64,000 nt of DNA from Cladophialophora immunda (taxonomy: Eukaryota > Ascomycota > Eurotiomycetes > Chaetothyriales > Herpotrichiellaceae): positions 1,364,001 through 1,428,000 of the forward strand of contig NW_015622547.1 of NCBI RefSeq assembly GCF_000835495.1. The letters run 5' to 3'. Below the pieces are notes generated by a model. It was given only the letters and a program-made list of their open reading frames with translations, searched no databases and was not told where the DNA came from. Positions 62,241 through 64,000 of this stretch are shown in pieces. A program made the translations under genes and the position numbers. Each line of letters opens with the position of its first letter. The stretch's first letter is position 1.

Positions 62241-63444
62241 TCACTCATATTTGATGCCATGGACCAAGGTCCCAATCGGCCCGAACGAAATCTCTATTGT
62301 ATCTCCGGTCTTCAAATACCGGGGTGGTTTCATGGCGAAGCCGACCCCTGAACACGTTCCGGTCAGGATGACGCTCCCCGCCTGGAGAGTGTTGCCTTGG
62401 CTCAAGAACGCAATGAGTTGGGGCACGTTGAAGACAAAGTCGTCGGTGTTGCCGTTCTGGCGGAGCTCGCCGTTCACGACGGTTTTCAGGGGCAGGACGT
62501 GGGGGTTTGGAATCACCTGCAGGGACACACACACCGTCAGAACACGAAACAACATCCCACTCCAACGTTTTGCGTGGTCATTCTTTGACTTCGGGTAGAG
62601 AGGTGGCTCGTATTGTTATGACCGGAACCAGCCAGCGCACGCGTATAACAGGGAAAAGGGGAGAGTCGGTAATCACCTTGGTCGAAGCAATACATGGGCC
62701 CATGGGACAAAACCCATCGAAGCTCTTCGCGAATGTCATCTGTGGCGGCGGCCAGGTTCCCACCAAGTCAGGATCCGACTGCCATTTCCTGGGCGCCGGC
62801 CGTCAGTACTTGCGTGGAAATGCTTGAGAAGGTCCGTTTCCAGCGAGGCTCACCTTGCCGACATGTCGTCCGCTGCTGTGTAGCCGAGCACATAGTCCAT
62901 GGCGTCCTCGACTTTGATGTCCTTGCCCTCTTTGCCGATGACGATTGCCAATTCCGCCTCGTAATCCGCTTGCCCGTCCTGGATCAGCTTCGGAATGGGG
63001 ATGTCGTCGCCGTAGCCAGCCACGGCGTTGGGGAATTTGGCGAAGAGGAGAGGGTTCCTGGGGATTTCCATGTTCATTTCCTTAACTTCGACGTTGCGGC
63101 CAGTTGGTCAGCCGAAAAGCACGTTGCGATCTGATATCAAGGAGACGAATGGAGGTCTGTTCCTTACGATGGGACCTGTAGTTTCCTCCAATGCACCTCA
63201 ACGCTGGTACCATGTCTCTTGCCAAGGGTCCCAGCAGCTTCTTCACCTTTACGATTTTATCGGTGACTTTGCAGTCGGGGGACAATGGATTCCCCTCGAT
63301 GAGCTTTGCTGTTAGACTGTGGGCATTCTTTGGGTTTCCAATGTCGAAGTCCGGCGAAGGCACCACCGCGTCACCGAAACGAACCTGATCATCTTCGGCG
63401 CTGACAAAACGGATCAGCCGCAACCAAGGTACTTCGACTGGCAT
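62241..63444 (-). CDS. Fumarylacetoacetate hydrolase-family protein
   Basis: Four inferred exons, 63168-63444, 62854-63085, 62677-62788 and 62241-62516, give 298 aa. The FAH-family core is visible: DYEAELAIVIGKEGKDI (metal-binding E-x-E), the GYTAADDMSARKWQSDPDLV segment (family usually has NDVSARD/xWQ), TFAKSFDGFCPMGPCIASTK, LPLKTVVNGELRQNGNTDDF, GSVILTGTCSGVGFAMKPPR and GDTIEISFGPIGTLVHGI. Family members hydrolyse or decarboxylate 2-keto or 2,4-diketo acids, for example in meta-cleavage and sugar-acid pathways. The join of exons 1 and 2 (NYRSHLKEMNMEIP) uses an AAG acceptor. Intron 3 is 160 bp with a weak GTGATT donor, and exon 4 also begins GTGATT. The ATG at 63444 begins MPVEVPWLRLIRFV, as usual for the family. 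Confidence 0.87.
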
Positions 63445-64000
63445 GTTCTTCCGTCAAGACTGAACAATGGCATTCAAAGTTGGTTGGGGATACCAACTAT
63501 CCTCACGAGGACATCTGTTTCCTATGAACAGTTGGTTGGATTTAACATGTTGCAATCCAAGGCTAAGCCGGCCTTTGTCCAGTAAATCCCACATGATGGT
63601 CAGCATCAGCATGGGAGCTCACACTTGTCGCACACCTATCGAAACATACGTTTCCCAACCTCCGACGTCGGTGGCAATGTCACCCATCTATTTGTCGCTT
63701 CTTGTTCCGAGGATATTGGAGGGATTGAGTTTCAAGTCCTCGGACTTGTTCCCACATCGTCCGCGGACTCGCTGCAAGGCCCGAAGTCTAGGGATATGAT
63801 CTCTGATTCGCCAAGTTGCTTCTTCCTTTGTGTAGAGCGGTACGGGATCAACCCTCTGCATTATTTAATTCCTGGGCTACCGTTCCGATACCGCGGAGGT
63901 GGCTAAACGTGGTGAAATGCATTCTCTGTGCTCAACTACTCACGGTGTCTCGAATTGAAGTTGCGAAACGGAAAATAATTCGGTCCAACAATATCCCTCC
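63445..64000. other. Right edge, upstream of the FAH-family gene
   Basis: 556 bp to the window end. It holds the FAH-family promoter. A 93-codon plus frame (63625-63906) has no recognisable feature. Whether the cluster goes on cannot be seen here. Confidence 0.4.

Noticed and set aside
63625..63906. 93-codon plus-strand frame near the right edge
   Set aside because: No recognisable feature, and it sits in the promoter of the FAH-family gene.
1..64000. Secondary-metabolite backbone, transposon, CRISPR or viral remnant
   Set aside because: No PKS, NRPS, terpene cyclase, transposase, reverse transcriptase, repeat-spacer array or viral hallmark gene was seen on either strand.

Overview
The window is nuclear DNA of a filamentous ascomycete (Pezizomycotina). 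Almost every gene is interrupted by short introns of about 49-70 bp with GTRNGT-type donors, CTAAC-like branch points and YAG acceptors. Single genes face both ways with 0.2-1.8 kb between them. The recognisable proteins are fungal orthologues: Kex2/KexB, Rpb4, Mps1, Trm5, AMP deaminase and a SAS4-domain protein. My impression is Eurotiomycetes/Chaetothyriales, but that is a guess from protein style and not something the sequence proves. I saw no rRNA, tRNA, CRISPR array, transposon or virus.

Layout. 0-17 kb: five genes on the minus strand. They are a repeat-rich disordered protein, AMP deaminase, a secreted S41-type (CPAF-like) protease, a SAS4-domain chromatin protein and the Kex2 proprotein convertase. 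18-33 kb: a 1,758-aa PhoD-type phosphatase, a DUF2235/Tle1-like alpha/beta hydrolase with a 10-nt microexon, a CorA-like membrane protein, an AlkB-type dioxygenase converging on it with 9 bp between the stops, a small cupin, and tRNA m1G37 methyltransferase Trm5. 33-40 kb: poorly conserved disordered or Cys-rich genes around RNA polymerase II subunit Rpb4. 41-44 kb: a divergent pair encoding a PEP-hydrolase-like TIM barrel and a UPF0261 protein, which are the two halves of the plant Tm-1 protein. 44-50 kb: Mps1 kinase, a Cys-rich GPI-type surface protein and a PX-domain protein.

51-63.5 kb looks like a metabolic cluster. In order it holds an IlvD/Edd dehydratase of the xylonate/arabinonate type (+), an SDR (-), a 3-hydroxyisobutyrate-dehydrogenase-like enzyme (+), a flavin monooxygenase with an NTF2-like N-terminus (-), an MFS transporter (+) and a fumarylacetoacetate-hydrolase-family enzyme (-). 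Dehydratase plus dehydrogenase plus FAH-family hydrolase plus transporter is the enzyme set of non-phosphorylative sugar-acid catabolism. The monooxygenase and the beta-hydroxyacid dehydrogenase do not fit that scheme, so the substrate is open. No transcription factor gene lies inside the cluster within this window. The cluster may continue past the right edge.

Splice sites were placed by eye, using reading-frame continuity and remembered family sequence. Exon coordinates marked as inferred should be checked against transcripts.
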